The notes under the pieces were generated by a model. That model made no database searches, was not told the origin of the DNA, and worked only from the letters and a program-made list of their open reading frames with translations. From positions 496,001-560,000 of the forward strand of contig OZ237755.1 in the NCBI GenBank assembly GCA_965178125.1: a DNA stretch of 64,000 nt. Direction: 5' to 3'. Shown in pieces: positions 1 through 12,640 of the stretch (the stretch's first letter is position 1; each line of letters opens with the position of its first letter). The position numbers and the translations under genes are program-made. Source of the stretch: Bilabrum cf. latius. Lineage: Eukaryota > Bigyra: Bicosoecida > Bigyra > Bicosoecida.

Positions 1-1493
1 CGCAGCGTCTTCTTCAAATCACTTTCCAGCGCGTTCAGCCGTCTCGAGTACTCGAGCGCCTTTGACTGCCGCACCGCTCGAATGGCCTCATCCATGTCGC
101 CCACGACGGCGGCTCGCAGCGTTTCCAGTTGATTTCGGCCCTCCTCCTCCGCGTCCCTCTCGTGTTCTTCCAGCACTCGCTGTCTGGTACTATCGAGTGA
201 GCTTCGTAGAGCTTCCATGGCACGCGCCGTCTCAGCGTCGATGCGAGCGCTTGCTGCTGCTTTGGCTGCTTCCAGCCGCTCCTGACCCCTCTGCCTCTCT
301 GCCTCCAGTTCTGCCTCCCTATCTCTGGACATTCTAACCTCTAGTGCCTCAATTTCAGCTGCCTACGCCCGCTTGAGCGCCTCCTGCAGCTCCCTGAGGT
401 CGTCGTCCTTCCGCCGAGTGAGCTCTGCCTCGGCCTCCTTCACAGCGTCCTGGTGCTGCGCCTCCAAGGCAGCGCGAAGCTCCACCGCAGCAGCCTCCCG
501 CTCCTACGTCAGGCGATCCGCGATGTCCTTGCGCCTCCCCGCGAGCCGGTCCTCGCTCTGCCTCATGGCCTCGGCTGCCAGCGACTCAGCTGCCTGGGTG
601 TGTTCCTGCCTCGCCCGGTCCTCCAGCTCCGATTCCGCCCTGGCGGCAGCCGCCTCCAGCGCCCTCCTCGCGTCCGCCATGCGCTGCTCATGCTCCTGCC
701 TCAGCTGTTCCCTGAGCGAACCCAGCCTCTCGTCGTTCTCTCTCTCGCATGCAGTCCTCAAGTCCCTCACGGCCTCCTCGAACCTGAGCTCGGCCTCTTC
801 CCGCAGACGTGCCTCCGCCCTCTGGCCCCTGCTGCGGTGGCTGTCCTCTATGCGCTACAGTGCAGTGTCTTTGTCTTCCACCAGCTGCTGCGCCACTGCA
901 TCCAGCCTCGCCTCCCTTTGCTTCTCCCCCTCGATCGCCACCATGGTCAGCAGCCGCTCCGACTGCTCCCGCGCCTGTTCCCTGAGGGCCTCTTCCCCTG
1001 CCAGCGCGTCCTGCTCCTGTCGCTGGAGCAGCTGTTCGGTCCATTCGCCCGCCTGCCTTGCGGCGTCCGCGGCTGCTTTGGCCATGCGGTCGACAGCCTG
1101 CGCCGTGGGCCCGCGAGCGGCTGCGTCCATTCGCTCCGCGACCTCTGTGCCCAGCAGGGTCTCGATCCTGCGCCGCAGGGCGGTTAGTTGTTCCCTGGAT
1201 TGATCTGCCAGGACATGAGCCCTGTGGCTGGCATCGTTCTGCACTTGTTCCCTGAAGGCATCGAGGACGGCTGCGTGTCCTGTCGGCATCACGGCGAGCT
1301 GGCCCGCACCCGCAGCACTTGCTCCGACAGAGCCACTGGTTCCGCCAGGATGCAACAAGCTCCCGTTTCGTACGCTCTACAGCGTCCGTTCAAAGTCCTG
1401 TTCCGCTTCTCGCACCGCCTTGGGTCTCGTATGGTACGCGTCAGGGTCACGCGTATGCCTCGTCGGCGATGCCTTCGTGCGACCAGATGACAT
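1..1493 (-). CDS. Coiled-coil protein, 3' end beyond the left edge
   Basis: The ATG is at 1493 (reading leftwards) and the frame stays open to base 1 if TAG is sense; four in-frame TAGs lie at 1379-1377, 857-855, 506-504 and 365-363. After a basic, Ser/Gly-rich N-terminus of about 75 residues, the rest is almost unbroken coiled coil rich in Glu, Arg, Ala, Gln and Leu, with phrases such as REQLRQEHEQRM and ELQEALKRA. TAG falls at polar heptad positions between similar charged blocks, where Gln fits. No enzymatic motif is visible. The architecture suits a cytoskeletal, centrosomal or flagellar scaffold, but I do not recognise the family. No stop is reached in the window, so the C-terminus is missing. 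It is divergent from eIF4A across a 569-bp gap. Seen: frame and composition. Inferred: structural role. Confidence 0.7.
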
Positions 1494-2062
1494 TGTTCGG
1501 CGGCTGCGCGAAGGTGCAGATGACTGTGATGAAACAACTTTTGTAACCTGCTACGGGTTCCTATCGAGGCCCTTTGCCTTTCCAGGCGGGATCCACGCAG
1601 GAGGCGGTTGAGGGTTTCTCCTCTGCTCGGGACCCGAAGCTGATGATCGGGTTCGTCCATTTTGCGATGCAGAGCCAATACTTGCAACTGTTTCGTGATT
1701 TGATCCAGCACCGTGCGGGAGGGGCAGCGTCGGAGCTGGAGGCATCGGTCGGGCTGGTGAGATGGGACCAATTCCGGACAACCCGGTAGCCTCCGCAGCG
1801 CTATCCCTGTGATCGGCTGTCAGGCGCGCAAGCTACCGCAGAAAGCTTGAATCCTGAAATTCCATCTTTTGTTTATCAGATACTCCCCAGCGCCTTTGAG
1901 GTTAGTGAAGGTGCCCAACGTCTACTTGCAGAATCGTGCAATGCATAGTAATATGTTAGTAGCGTGCAGATTCAAATGCAGTATTGATTTCGCGAGGGAA
2001 CCCCGGAGCGATGTGACATTCCAACTGTTTTACAGCTTTTCTCCACTCTCAAACTCTCAAAC
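1494..2062. other. Intergenic region between divergent genes
   Basis: This gap separates the start of the coiled-coil gene (-) from the ATG of eIF4A (+) and presumably holds both promoters and 5' UTRs. No RNA gene, repeat or convincing TATA box was seen. ORFs here are short and overlap on both strands without protein-like composition. Confidence 0.5.
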
Positions 2063-3831
2063 ATGGCAGCAATTTCTGAACCGGTGGCCGCTGAGGCCCC
2101 CGCCGCTGGCGCCGAGGGCGCAGCGGCACCCACGTCTGCTGGTGAGACGCTCCTTCAGTTGCTTCGCGATTGGCCGCACGCGCTCGTGCGGCTTACTGCG
2201 GCCTCATCGTCGGCCTTCTGATGAGATGAGGCAGCATTATATGTATATAGCTGTAAATTTTCTATGTGGCCCTTAAGAGCACAATCAAGTCTGAGGGATC
2301 CGCTAGGACGCGGCCGGAACGGGCATTCCAAGACCATACGAACCTCGTCTTGCAGCGCTCTTTCATCGCTACGCAGGTCCCAAGACCTTCGAGACCAACT
2401 ACCACACCATCATCGAGAAGTTCGACAAGATGGACCTGAAGCCTGAGCTTCTCCGTGGCATTTTCGGTGAGCCAAGCATTGTACTCGATTTGAACTGGGT
2501 GGCCATCGGCTTCCAATCGTGGTTTAGCACCCGGATGGCTGGGAAACCAATGGAATATAGTCGCGTCTTTGCTCCAATTGGATGCTGCTGGCGAAAGGTG
2601 TGCGCATGCTGGCTTTCATGTGTCCCGGCGTGATCCTGCAGTCCGGAGAATGATGGTTCTCCGCCTCCTGTTGCACTGCCCCAGGCGGCCTGTCACACGC
2701 AACCACCGCCTTACACACGCCCACGATTCGATTTCATTCAACGCAGGGTACGGTTTCGACCGCCCGTCGGCCATCCAGGAGCGCGCGATCAAGCCCATCA
2801 CCGAGGGGCGCGACGTGATCGCCCAGGCCCAGTCCGGTACCGGAAAGACGGGTGCCTTCTCCATCGGCGTGCTGCAGAACATCGACACCGAGGGTCCCGC
2901 CCGCGTGCAGGCCCTGGTGCTGGCACCCACCCGCGAGCTGGCCCAGCAGATCCAGTCCGTGATGCAGTCCCTGTCCGAGTACATGGGCGCCAAGATCCAC
3001 GTGTGCGTGGGCGGCACCGATGTCAGGGAGGACCTGGCCACGCTCGCCGACGGCGTGCACGTGGTGGTGGGCACCCCCGGTCGCGTGTACGACATGATCT
3101 CGCGCGGGGCCATCGACCCCTCGGGGCTCAAGATGTTCGTGCTCGACGAGGCCGACGAGATGCTCGACTTCGGGTTCAAGGACCAGATCTACGAGATCTT
3201 CCAGAAGGGGCTCCCCAAGGACATGCAGGTGGCCGTCTTCTCCGCCACTCTGCCCAACGAGGCCCTGGAGCTGACCCACAAGTTCATGGGTTCCGACCCC
3301 GCCATCATCCTGGTCAAGAAAGAGGACCTCACCCTGGACGGTATCTCCCAGTTCTACATCGCCCTCGAGCAGGAGGACGCCAAGCTGGACACTCTGTGCG
3401 ACCTGTACGAGCGCCTCAAGATCACCAAGGCCATCATCTACTGCAACCTCAGGCGCAAGGTGGACTGGCTCACCGCCGAGATGCAGGCCCGCGACTTCAC
3501 CGTGTCCTCCACCCACGGAGAGATGGAGATGAAGGACCGAAAGGCCATCCTCAAGGAGTTCAGGCAGGGCGCCTCCCGCGTCCTCATCACCACGGACCTG
3601 CTGGCCCGCGGTATCGATGTGCAGCAGGTGTCGCTGGTCATCAACTACGACATGCCCGCCAAGCGCGAGTCGTACATCCACCGTATCGGTCGGTCGGGCC
3701 GTTACGGCCGCAAGGGTGTGGCCATCAACTTCGTGACCACGGAGGACCTCCCGTACATCAAGGACATCGAGACGTTCTACCACACCTCCATCGAGGAGCT
3801 GCCCGGTGAGCTCGACACCCTGCTGCCCTGA
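2063..3831 (+). CDS. EIF4A: eIF4A, DEAD-box translation initiation helicase
   Basis: ATP-dependent RNA helicase of the eIF4F complex, which unwinds 5' UTRs for 40S scanning in the cytosol. Three exons: 2063-2141, 2377-2466 and 2747-3831, with introns beginning GTGAGA and GTGAGC and ending CAG. The spliced frame gives 417 residues, close to the roughly 410 usual for eIF4A. Exon 1 encodes an Ala/Pro-rich N-terminus. Exon 2 encodes the pre-core helix ([12 protein letters not shown]). Exon 3 carries the whole core: Q motif ([10 protein letters not shown]), Walker A (AQSGTGKT), [16 protein letters not shown] (VLDEADEM), SAT, RGIDVQ and [13 protein letters not shown]. It ends in TGA and contains no TAG. 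Strong third-position G/C bias suits a highly expressed gene. The long antisense frame here is a shadow. Confidence 0.97.
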
Positions 3832-4488
3832 GTGCAGTGCATTGTAGCGATGGATCGTGGGGCGTGTCTCTTGGAGGGGGCGTGCGCCCGGGCGGCTGCT
3901 TGTCGGCTGTGCGGGATGGTTTTCAAGAAACTAGGCGGTTTTGGAGCGCTTGGTTCCGTGGCGGCACATGGGTGCCGCACGGGACATGCGTGCCGCCTGG
4001 GGTCTGCGCGGGGGAAGGGACAAGGTCTCGGCGCGCGGATCGCATGAGGGGAAGGAAACACGAATGGCAAGACGAACGAAACGACAAGACGACGACATGA
4101 TGAGAAGCAAAGGCGACTCGATAGAGGCACTCGGCTGCGCAAACCGCAGCGCGCGTGTCACTTGCAGCGACTTTGGTTTGCTGCGCTGAGGCGACAAGAC
4201 TTCTTTACTGGCGAATGGCAGGGGTAGACGGTTGGACGCGCGTATGCGCGGTGTGTGTTGATGGTTGCTTGCTGCGTGGGTGGCTCAGGAACTGTGTGAG
4301 ATTGATTGCTCGCCCTATGGCACTTGCGCCTGGGGCGGGAGCGAATACTAGGCATCTCCCAAAAAAATAACCAAACACAAGTAGTTTTCAAAATTGCACA
4401 CCAGCAGGTCAGTGAGCCGAAAAAATCCAACACCCAAGAAACCAGCTGCACCTACACACATACACAGCACATGATGCTGCAGGCGGGC
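3832..4488. other. Intergenic region between convergent genes
   Basis: This 657-bp gap lies between the eIF4A stop (+) and the GT8 stop (-) and probably holds both 3' UTRs. It is G-rich near eIF4A and A-rich around 4360-4450. Several overlapping ORFs exist, but none has protein-like composition or a recognisable motif. Confidence 0.5.
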
Positions 4489-5718
4489 TCAAACACTTCC
4501 TCCCGCCGATCCACTCAGTGTGGTGGCGACTAGCCGAGCAAGGGCCGCTGGCAGCACGCCGTCGATAGCCCCTGCATCGACACCCGGCTCGTCGTCCCTT
4601 GCCAAATCGGACCCCTAGGAGGAAGAGCCTCTCGCTTGGCCTGCTCGCACCGCTGCACGCGTTGAAGGCCCAGATGCCGACGACCCGTCACCCGGGCCCG
4701 CGCCCCAGCTGCCAGCACCACTCGTACTACTACTAGAATCACCCATTTTGGCGGCACTTGCAGGCGGGCCCAGCACGCACTCAAGTAGCTGGCTGCGAGG
4801 CCACTGCGACACGGGGGGGCACAGCGGCTCCGCATTCCTCTCAGCGGAGCAACTGCTACGCGGTCGAACTGTCGCTTCACCAGCCCCCTTTCTTAGATCT
4901 GCGGAACCGTGATGACTGGCAGTGGCCTAGTATCTCAGTCGGAGCTCAGCATCGATCAGTGTCCATGCCGCCTCCAGGTCGCCCCTGCGGGCCACAGAGC
5001 TCTTTGGCGCTTCCCACGGCTTCGGGGCGCTAGAGTAGTGCAGTATGTCGATGGGATGGCATGAATTCCAGTAGCCGGGCTGCTTTGCGTGCGTGAGCCA
5101 ATGAAGCGTTCGCTACGCATTCGCTCGGAATGGCAACCTTGTGTGGGCAGGGCCCCGGAACCAGTGGGGGAAGAGGAACTAGTTCAAGAATCCCGTGTCC
5201 CCACCATCGTATCCCGAACATGAAACAGTGCGAGCGGTCCGCAACATTCGGCGGTACACACGGACATCTGGTTGCACCAGCATTACCCCGCCATTGAATC
5301 GGTCCGGGATTAAGCAGTCCGGAGAGGCAGCACAAGTCCCACCGTACGTGTCAAAATATGATTCTAGAGGGCGCAACACTACCGCATCCGCATCAATGTA
5401 GAAGATCTTTTCAAACTGTACCAGCTGCCAAACAGCAAGCTTGGCGAAGCACTCTGGAAACCTTTGCTCGTGGCTTTGGCGACCAAGCGAGGAGAACATC
5501 TAGTGCGCACTAAGAACTGGGTGCATAACACATTGCAACCGTTGTAACTTGGAGGCCTCATAGGCCATAGAGCGGACAAAACTTGGATCCAGGCTGGCTG
5601 GCGTGTACAGTACCATGCATACGCTTCTGCGAGATGTGCAGCAATCAAGAGACCGGAGCATGCAAAAAAGACCAGGCATAAAGTCTCTGGATGTTATGAG
5701 AGTTGCATAAGCTGTCAT
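4489..5718 (-). CDS. Glycogenin-like glycosyltransferase family 8 protein
   Basis: Predicted GT8 enzyme, a retaining transferase that uses a UDP-sugar and a metal held by a DXD motif; 409 residues ending in TGA. The N-terminal strand (TAYATLITSRDFMPG) is the usual GT8 start, reached from the ATG at 5718. The DXD motif is in FYIDADAVVLRP near residue 110, followed by FNGGVMLVQP, DTGFLN, and a C-terminal GYWNSCHPIDILHYSS-KPWE block typical of glycogenin-like enzymes. Five in-frame TAGs occur (5502-5500, 5181-5179, 5115-5113 and two downstream), three of them within or bordering conserved GT8 blocks, so the gene makes no sense under the standard code. The last 110 residues are Ser/Gly-rich. An upstream exon with a signal anchor cannot be excluded. 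The acceptor could be a protein, starter glucan or cell-surface glycan. Confidence 0.85.
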
Positions 5719-5882
5719 TCTCTCGTGCACAGCAATCAAAAAGATCCCGATTGGTGATGTCGGTGGTTCCGGTTTTGCACAGCAGCGACAGCCTGAGGCC
5801 CTGCGCGGGGCCGCAAGTTACAGCAAAGTTATTCTGCTTCACATAAAGACACACACTTAGGAACAAGACACGCAAAATATCC

Positions 5883-8800
5883 TTACGAACCCCCGCACAG
5901 TGACAGGCACGAGCCGTCGCCGTTTCCGCCCGATGATCCCTCGCCCGGCCCCCCTTGCTTGGTGAGGACCTGCCCCAGCTGCATCTCAGTGAGCATCGCA
6001 CGCACGCCGCCCTTCATGGCAGGCAGAGAATCCCGCACACCGGGTGGTACCACGCTGATGGACTGCCAAGCAGAGGACAGCGGCTTGGAGAGCTCACCGA
6101 ACGAGTTCCAGTACTGCACGATCACGAAGACCAGCGAGGCGGACAAAAGCACGGCGATTACTGCCTCGTTCAGCTGCACCTGCTCCTCCACTCGCCCTCG
6201 CACAATGTCAGCAAAGCGGATGCCGATCCGTCTGAAGGAGTCCCTGATGTGGGGCTGCATGGCGGTTGCCAGGATAGACAGCCGGAACGCGATCTCAGGC
6301 TGGAACCAGTACGGAGCCAGGTCGGCGTCAAAGTCTGACCCAGCCTGCGGCCCGTTGATGATGTAAGACCGAAACTCCCTGATTACCTCATTCAGCGCTG
6401 TCTGCGCGCCGTTCACAAGGACACCGCCCCCTGCAGCCCTGCACTGGTCGTAGATGTCACTCCCTGCACACGCATCGTCGAGCAGCATCTCAGTCGCTTT
6501 ATCGTCCGAAACGGTGTCTAGCTCCAGTGTGAGGCCGGTTGATTCGTCGTAGTAGGTTCCACCCGACACGAGCCTCCGCAGGCCCACCTGCAGCCTCGCT
6601 TCGATCGTATCGAGCTGCGCGCGAAAGCCCGGCCGAGTTACGTTGGTGCTCGCGTAGGCGAGGTCCTGCAGAACCTGGGTGTACCGCACAGAGTCCATCG
6701 ACAGCCGTTCCGCCAGCACGAGGCGCTCATTGGTGCTCGTCACACCGGAGAACAGGACTGCAGTGGATACCACGAGGAAGACCACCCAGCAGAAAGACAC
6801 CATCACAGGGATCATGAACCGCCCAGTCGTCCACAGAGTGAAGCTCCAGTCGTCCGTGAAGGTGCGCATGCTGTTGACAGTCCTGCTCGACCTGCGCTTC
6901 AACATCTTGGCACGTCTTCGTTCCTTGGCGCGCGCCTTCTGGATCTCTTCATAGGATGCTGGGGCAGAGGTTCCGGTCCCACTGGAGGTAGCAAGCACCA
7001 ACTCTTCGTCTGCCGCACCAGACGGACGCCTCGGGCCGACGGATCGGCGACTAGCCTGTCGGTTCGCTTGGATCACATTGCGCCACTTTTCTTCCTCCTC
7101 TTCGAGAGCCTTGGCTGCTGCCGCCGCGCTTGCAGACGTAGTGCCAAGCAGCCGTTTCAAGCCACCGCTCTGCCTTGCAGACAAGTTCCCCCCGTCGCCC
7201 TGCGGGTCGTACTCGTTCACGGCATCATTATTCAGCAGCAACCCATCGTCGAGGCCAAACCCGGGGTTATCCTCCTCGAACTCGCCCTCATTCTCGATCC
7301 CCTCAAACTTCTGAACCAGCTGCTGCAGCTTGGTCGAGTGGCCCGTCTTGAGCTGCTTGGCAATCTTGACGGGCATGTACATGAGCAGGCCAAGAACACG
7401 CATGGTCTTATTTCGGAGCTCTGCCAAGGACCGAGAGAACAGAATGGCAGCCACTGCCAGCACCACGACAAAGGCAGTCAGACCCGCGATCCCCACCACG
7501 AGCTGCCACAGAGAGAACACGTCGGCGACATCGCGGGAGCGAAGCGACAGGCTGTGGTTGAGGCCCCCGAGGTAAGAATTTGCATTTGCCAGCATGAAGG
7601 AGTAGTCGGGCACCCCGAAGGAGAGATTGGCGGCGTGCGTCTGGTGCGCGATCCGCAGAAGAACCGCAGACATGAACTCGCCCATCTCGTACAGGCTCAC
7701 GTTGTACGGCTGCAGGGGCGCCCTGTCGTTGCTTATAGACACGAGCTGCAGCGTGCGTTCGAACAGCTCGTCCCTGGCTCTGTTCCTCCCGAGGCTGTTA
7801 CCTTCAGTGATAAGCACCTGGTGCTAGTCCCGGTGGAACTGCGCCGCCTCTTGCATCACACTGTACGTGAAAATCATGAAGGGCTCCGTCGTTGGGTCTG
7901 AAACAAACCGCGGATCGTAGAAGCCCCCGACGGTCCTGTAGTCCACCAAGAAGGACTGATAGCTGACGGCTTGCTCAGCGTTCACGTAAAGGAATGTGCT
8001 AACGTCCTGCAGGCCGTCTCCAACCGTGCGCTGCAGCGCAATCCCTGCGATTCCAAGCGCGAGAATGATCGTGATGATCCAGATGAACGCCAGCCGGATC
8101 CGGGACACCTCCTGGTTGGCAGCGCTGCCGCGATTCTGCACGACCTTGCTCAGTTGCTGCGCCATCCAGCTCTTAGATGAGGTCACGCTGCTTCGTCCGT
8201 CCGCATCTTGCTTCCGCCTGCCGTCAAATCGAACGGGGGGACGGCCTTTGGGAATGCCAGAGAGCTGTGTCCCAGAATCCGCCGAATCAACGCCTGACGG
8301 TGGGGCATTGATCAGCCCAAGAGCGTTCGTGCTGCTGAACGGGTTGATGAGCGACGACTCCGATACGTTCGAGTTGCCCGCGATGCTCCCGTCTGAATCC
8401 GAACCGCCTGCTGTAGCCGGCGTGCCGCCGATTCCGCCGGATGGAGCCTAGGGTAAAGGTAGCATGCCACCCGTCGACCTGTTCCCTCCCGTGCCACGTG
8501 CCGGCGACACATCGCTGGAGTCGCTATCATTCTTGATTTCGCCGCCAGCGGCCGCAGCGAGTTGCAGACCACCATTATCTGTCGTGACCTCGCGGCCGAC
8601 CTTCTTCGGAGGGCTGCCGTGGACATCTGATGCTCCACCCTTGGAGTCGTCCGTGGCATTACTATCGGATTCTGTCGGTGACTCCTCTCCGGCCTCGGTC
8701 TCGATCTCCTCCGCGGCTCCAAAGGTGACTGAGCCCCGGCGAGCGGCCTTCTTCTTGCCCTAGCGCCTCTTACCCCCTTTCCGCATGGCAGATTTAGGGC

Positions 8801-11800
8801 CGTCGATGTTGCCTCGCTTGAGGCCGGACCACGCACCGCCGAGGAACCCCAGGTCCTCGTCATCCTCATCGTCAACCCTGCTCACCTGCTCCGTGCGGGT
8901 GTCCTCCAGCCCCACCTCTGCAAGGGCGGCCTGCCCGATGGATGAATTGAGCAGAGTGCGCCGCGCGGCTGCCTTCATCACGTTTCGCTCGTCCTGGTTC
9001 GGCGCCCTCCACCGGAGCATGAAGCAGCGCCTGCCCACAAGCCCTGACACGTCCTGCACGGAAGCCAGCAAAAGACTCGATCCGTCGCTCGTGTTCTCCA
9101 GGGGAACAAGACCGGTGTCTTTCTGTCGCAGAAGGGGCCGCGGAAGGAGCCTCTGCGGCAGCTGGGGGATCTCTGGTCCACCCAGGGACCGAGACGAGTC
9201 GAGCCTGTGGGCGTCTTGACCGCTGGCAAGTAGCGGTGGAACAGCAGCATTCCTCGAAGACAACCCTATGCCTTTCCCACCGGTAGTTTGCGGCACTGCA
9301 GTGCCCTGTAGCATTCGTCTCGTGGATGTCGACAGATGCTGCAGCTGCGCCACGAAGTTTGACCTGCTCCCATGCCGCATCAGGGCTGGCTGCCTCGTGC
9401 CATCACCAGCTGGCCCTCCCCGCGGAGTACCTCCGGGCGCTATGTGTTCGTCCCCTCCGTCCTCTGCCAGCCTGCGCCTGATTTCTTCTGCCAGTACCTT
9501 GTCCAGCTCAGCGATGCGCTCTCGCCTCTACTCAGGGGAGAGGTCTGCGATCCGCACTCGCTCTCGGGGCTGGGCAGAGGCCGCAACGCCGAGTGCTGGG
9601 GTGGTGACGTCCTCGCTTGAGGGTCCCCGCATGTTACCAGACGAGCCGTCGACCTCAGGCGTCAGAAGAGCCAGCATCACGGCGGGGTTCCACAGCGCGG
9701 ACTCGTTGCCGCCGTCCATGTCCACCGTGGGAAAGTACCGAGTCAACGGGATCGTGTCCCTGCTGACCACCTCGCCGTCCACGCCCATCATGATCATGGA
9801 ACGAGCGGTGGCCGACAGCACACGGTAGTTGTGCTCTGCCCCCGCGAAGAAAACCACGTTCTCGTCGCAACGAAGCTAATCAATGGTCACCGCCAGCCTC
9901 GCAGAAGAAGTCTCGAGCTCGGGCGTTGCCTCCATGAGGGACAGCACCACGGGGATGGCCGCGCCGTTCGTGTGCTGCACAAAGGTCACCTCGGTCATGT
10001 TGAGGTGGTTGGACCACCCGTTGTTCTGCAGCTCTGAGATTCGCTGCCGGTATACCCCTCGTACAGGCTCGGGCAGCATCGTGGTGAAGGGGCTGCCGAC
10101 CAGCTGGCTGGTATTTGCGTGACCCAGCAGCCTGCATGCCGCGGGTGACGCGCTGAGAACCTCTCCGATGCTGCCGTCCTTGGCAGACAGGGTCAGGCCG
10201 GCAGCGGTGTCGTCCAGCTGGTCCACGTGCGGGGCGTGCTGGCCCAGCACGACGTGCCTGACGGCGCGCGCCCGCTGCTTGGCGTTCCTCTCGTCGATCC
10301 GATCGGCTCGGTTGAAGAGCTCCATGGCAGCGATCGCGTCGTTGCGGAGGTCCATGAGAAACTCAGCGTATACCCTGCACACCATCGCGCCGCTGCTAAG
10401 GCTCATCATGTGCTTGTACAGGCCTTCCGTGCGGCCGAGGGTGCTCTCGATGTCTTGGCCCACAGCGACCACCTTGCTCAGGGTAGGGGTGGTCCGTGCC
10501 AACTGCTCCCACAGAGCCAGGATGCTCCGCATGGCCGCGATCTTGCTCTCCTGCGCCTTCTTGGCGAGCTGCTCAAACACGACCCGGTCGAGGGCCGACA
10601 TCTTGCTGTGGTCCACGTCCTCTCGGATGGCGTAGGTCCGCTGGTAGGCGAACGCCTGGAGGTCGACGCCTGGAGAGCGCAGCCTCGCGGTACTAAGGCA
10701 CTGCGCCTCGGCGAAAGACGTGTCCAGATAAAAACCGCGGTAGAACTCACCTGCCAGCAGGTGCGCTAGCGGCTCAGAGTTGTACTGCTGCCGCATGTGC
10801 CTGTAGGCCTGTTCGGCGGCGTAAAGCAGCTGCTCGTCCATCCGCTTTGCGGCAGATTCGTAGCGAACGTTTAGCAGCCTTCGGCCGTAGTACGCGGCTG
10901 CGTCGATTGCGATGCTTGCCATGCCAACCGATGCGCCGACCTCCGTATCGGTCCGGCCACGCAGGCTCGGGCTCGCCCCGTTGGCGTGCTCGGCCCCGAG
11001 CATCTGCTCGAGCGTTTGACCGGCCGGGTCGGGCCCGCCAATAGCAGCGGCGGCGATCCCGTCCATGGTCCCCGTGATGGCTCCCTCAAAGGAGAGGAGA
11101 GCGCTCGCGGAGATGCTCCCGTGTGTGATGCTTCCTCTGGCTTCCACCCTTCGGCTGTACCTCTGCATGCGGTGCCTCGCCCAGACGTCCACCTGCACGA
11201 GATCGGAGCACTCAGAGAGCGGCTGGCTCGACACGAAGTACTCTCGCATGTGAGTGGTCAGCGCGCCGACACAGAAGGCCAGTGGGAGTCCCAGCAAAAG
11301 GGTCAGTGACATGTCACCCGTATCGAAGTAAGTTGTCAAGCAGAGCACGGAAGCTGCCCACGCGAACGCCATGCTTCCCCCACCGACGAGCGCGTTCATG
11401 TGGCTGTGGGTCAACGGCAGGTTCCGCACCACAAAATAAAATTGACTGACTCCGAACAGAAGCAGAATCACTGGGAGCGCCTGCGAGTCACGAAGCTAGT
11501 CAATCAAGAGCGTAAATGCCAGCACGAGAAGTGTCTTCGCCCCTAGCGCCAGCATCGTTGCCCTCCCGTGCGGCATCGCGTCCCACGACGTACTAGCAGG
11601 CGCTCGGTCGACTGATGTCCCGGCAATAAAAACGTTCAATACAATGAACAGGACGAACAGTACGCCAATGAAGATTCGAAGGATGACGGACGCGGCGCTG
11701 TTGCACTCGAGTCCAGATGAGGTCCATCCTCCCGTGTCGGCGGCATCTACGGCCCCACGACACGTCAGACTCGTGGCTAGAGTTATTGAAACTGGCAAAA

Positions 11801-12389
11801 ACATCGCTCTTGTTGTGATATCGTACGAGAGACGCAGCATCTGAAGGAGGAGTGCCGAGTGCGAGTGCTTCATCAGAAACATATACGCTGCGGCAGATAA
11901 ACGAGAGCAAATACACCCTTGGGTCAAAACTTACATTACGATCATGGCAAGCAAGAGCCAAGAAGCTGTGGCGGAGGAAGTGGTTGTTGCGGCCTCGACG
12001 AGGGCAGACGACTCGAAACGCCTCCAAACACACTCACCAACTGCGCAGGACGCTCCAATCTGCCACATCGCGATCAATGATCCAGCAATAATCAGAGCGA
12101 CGTACAGGGGAAACAGACTAGGCCGGGAACCTACGTTTCCGCTCAAAATTGCCATTAGCACGCCGAAATCTCCTCCAGCCGTCCCTTCCCACACAACCAT
12201 GGACGGGAGTACGGCAAAGTTTAGCATTTGAAGGTGCTCAATCACGACCTGAAAAGCAAATGATCGTTGTCGAGGTGCCTTCTCCTTGCTGAGCTCGTAG
12301 GATAGCCCGAACGCAGCTTCAAGGAAGCCCTGCGCTGCCACAGTCGCGTCTGTGGTCGCTCCGCCTGGCTGTCGCATAGACTCTGACAT
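5883..12389 (-). CDS. TmcB-like multi-pass membrane protein with PAS domain
   Basis: Two exons, 12389-11940 and 11840-5883, with an intron GTAATG...CTTCAG; 2135 residues ending in TAA. The N-terminus has FGLSYELSKEKAP and EHLQMLNFAVLPS, then about seven hydrophobic helices (for example RIFIGVLFVLFIVLNVFIAG and LTLLLGLPLAFCVGALTT). A cytoplasmic helical region follows with CRVYAEFLMDLRNDAIAAM, then a PAS domain near residues 690-810 (SASPAACRLLGHANTSQLVG). The C-terminal half has four widely spaced membrane helices around a disordered linker. This order matches the Dictyostelium tiny-macrocyst protein B group common in amoebozoans, ciliates and oomycetes, whose function is unclear but probably sensory. 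Six TAGs are in frame (11498-11496, 9878-9876, 9530-9528, 8762-8760, 8450-8448, 7826-7824). The family call comes from recalled architecture, not a search. The start was chosen as the first ATG before the conserved N-terminal block. Confidence 0.75.
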
Positions 12390-12640
12390 GACTTCAACCA
12401 AGTTCAAGCGTTGCCGTGATATCAGTCAACCAGAAGCCACACCACTGTTTGAATACTTTGTAGCAGGTAATCGTCTATGCTTCGGCATCCAACGGTCCTC
12501 GTCGGATCGCGTGCTGGGCTGTTCGCCCGGCCGCGCACTTTGGTCGCAACTTGTTGAACGGCGTGACGGCTGGCGGCCGAGTGATGATAAGCTCGGGGTG
12601 TCTTGCTAATTGCAAATCCATACCCACGGGACGCCATTGA

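Noticed and set aside
373-1203. Ser/Ala-rich + strand ORF of 276 residues
   Set aside because: Mirror image of the coiled-coil gene on the minus strand; composition is the expected antisense of Glu/Arg/Ala codons.
2734-3783. 349-residue minus-strand ORF opposite eIF4A
   Set aside because: Antisense shadow caused by strong G/C third-position bias; His/Val/Leu/Gly-rich with no motif.
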